DNA of 64,000 bases from Pseudomonas peli (lineage in GTDB: Bacteria; Pseudomonadota; Gammaproteobacteria; Pseudomonadales; Pseudomonadaceae), in the NCBI RefSeq assembly GCF_900099645.1, contig NZ_FMTL01000003.1, positions 186,001 to 250,000 on the forward strand, in the 5' to 3' direction. Below are positions 63,826-64,000 of this stretch, piece after piece. The position numbers and the translations under genes are program-made. Below the pieces are notes generated by a model. The model saw only the letters and a program-made list of their open reading frames with translations. It was not told the DNA's origin and did not search any database. Numbering within the stretch: position 1 is the first letter of the stretch; each line of letters opens with the position of its first letter.

Positions 63826-64000
63826 ATGGACAACACAGCATTGACTGCATTGCAGTACGGTTTTGACACGTTTTACTTTCTGGTTTGCGGTGCTCTGGTC
63901 ATGTGGATGGCAGCGGGTTTTGCCATGCTCGAATCCGGCCTGGTGCGCGCCAAGAACACCACTGAAATTCTTACCAAGAACATCGCCCTGTACGCAGTGG
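63826..64000 (+). CDS. Second ammonium transporter, 5' part
   Basis: The window ends inside this gene. The first 58 residues start MDNTALTALQYGFDTFYFLV and continue AGFAMLESGLVRAKNTTEIL. That is the typical first-helix region of Amt proteins, with the conserved AGFAMLESG block. An AAGAGGTGG ribosome site precedes the ATG. The glnK-amtB-amtB2 order resembles Pseudomonas stutzeri. It lacks the long signal sequence of the first copy. Confidence 0.85.
   Translation, partial: MDNTALTALQYGFDTFYFLVCGALVMWMAAGFAMLESGLVRAKNTTEILTKNIALYAV

Overview
The window is high-GC chromosomal DNA from a Pseudomonas. The basis is gene content and gene order: trpI divergent from trpBA, an argA-argE pair beside a Pit phosphate transporter, and a complete spuI / spuABCDEFGH polyamine locus. 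There are also a serA / D-2-hydroxyglutarate dehydrogenase divergent pair, glnK-amtB, and prlC beside a YheV-like zinc-ribbon gene. I cannot fix the species; the order recalls P. aeruginosa segments near the origin, from memory and unchecked. No tRNA, rRNA, CRISPR array, prophage or intact transposase gene was seen.

Layout. 1-9.9 kb: the 3' end of recD, a small membrane protein, a family-3 solute-binding protein, then prlC, a gamma carbonic anhydrase, a HAD phosphatase, two lipoproteins, OsmC, a luciferase-like oxidoreductase and dodecin. 9.9-13 kb: tryptophan synthase and its activator. 13.2-20 kb: a TetR regulator, arginine biosynthesis (argA, argE), and a phosphate block (pit, its DUF47 partner, a divergent CYTH-CHAD triphosphatase-type gene). 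20-32 kb: polyamine import and catabolism. Glutamylpolyamine synthetases, a gamma-glutamyl hydrolase and an aminotransferase feed the catabolic route, and an ABC importer with two tandem binding proteins supplies substrate; a third binding protein lies beyond spuI. 32-35.7 kb: a PAS-GGDEF cyclase, a small TIGR03643-type protein and an OsmC-YcaO fusion protein.

35.7-37.6 kb is an AT-rich island of three small same-strand genes separated by integron attC-type sites (one complete, others partial). It has no integrase in the window and is followed by a frameshifted small gene. It looks like a cluster of attC sites lacking an integrase.

37.7-49.8 kb: an M20 peptidase, a penicillin-acylase-family enzyme divergent from an AraC regulator, an MCP with a membrane-embedded N-terminus, another solute-binding protein and several small enzymes. 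49.9-53.7 kb: serA and D2HGDH, which form a coupled serine-synthesis pair, plus an FAH-family enzyme. 53.8-56.2 kb: a YgiW/OB-fold periplasmic protein flanked by two paralogous SdiA-regulated-type beta-propeller proteins. Upstream of the OB-fold gene is an array of TTAAG half-sites with an 11-bp period, typical of a PmrA/BqsR (CarR)-type response regulator. 56.2-64 kb: a MATE pump, a LysR regulator, a second PuuD-like hydrolase, the ComM-type ATPase, ubiK, and a nitrogen-control operon glnK-amtB-amtB2 (cut by the window end) behind a sigma-54-type promoter.

Two extragenic palindromic elements (48.4 and 52.8 kb) share a conserved core and each abuts a stop codon.
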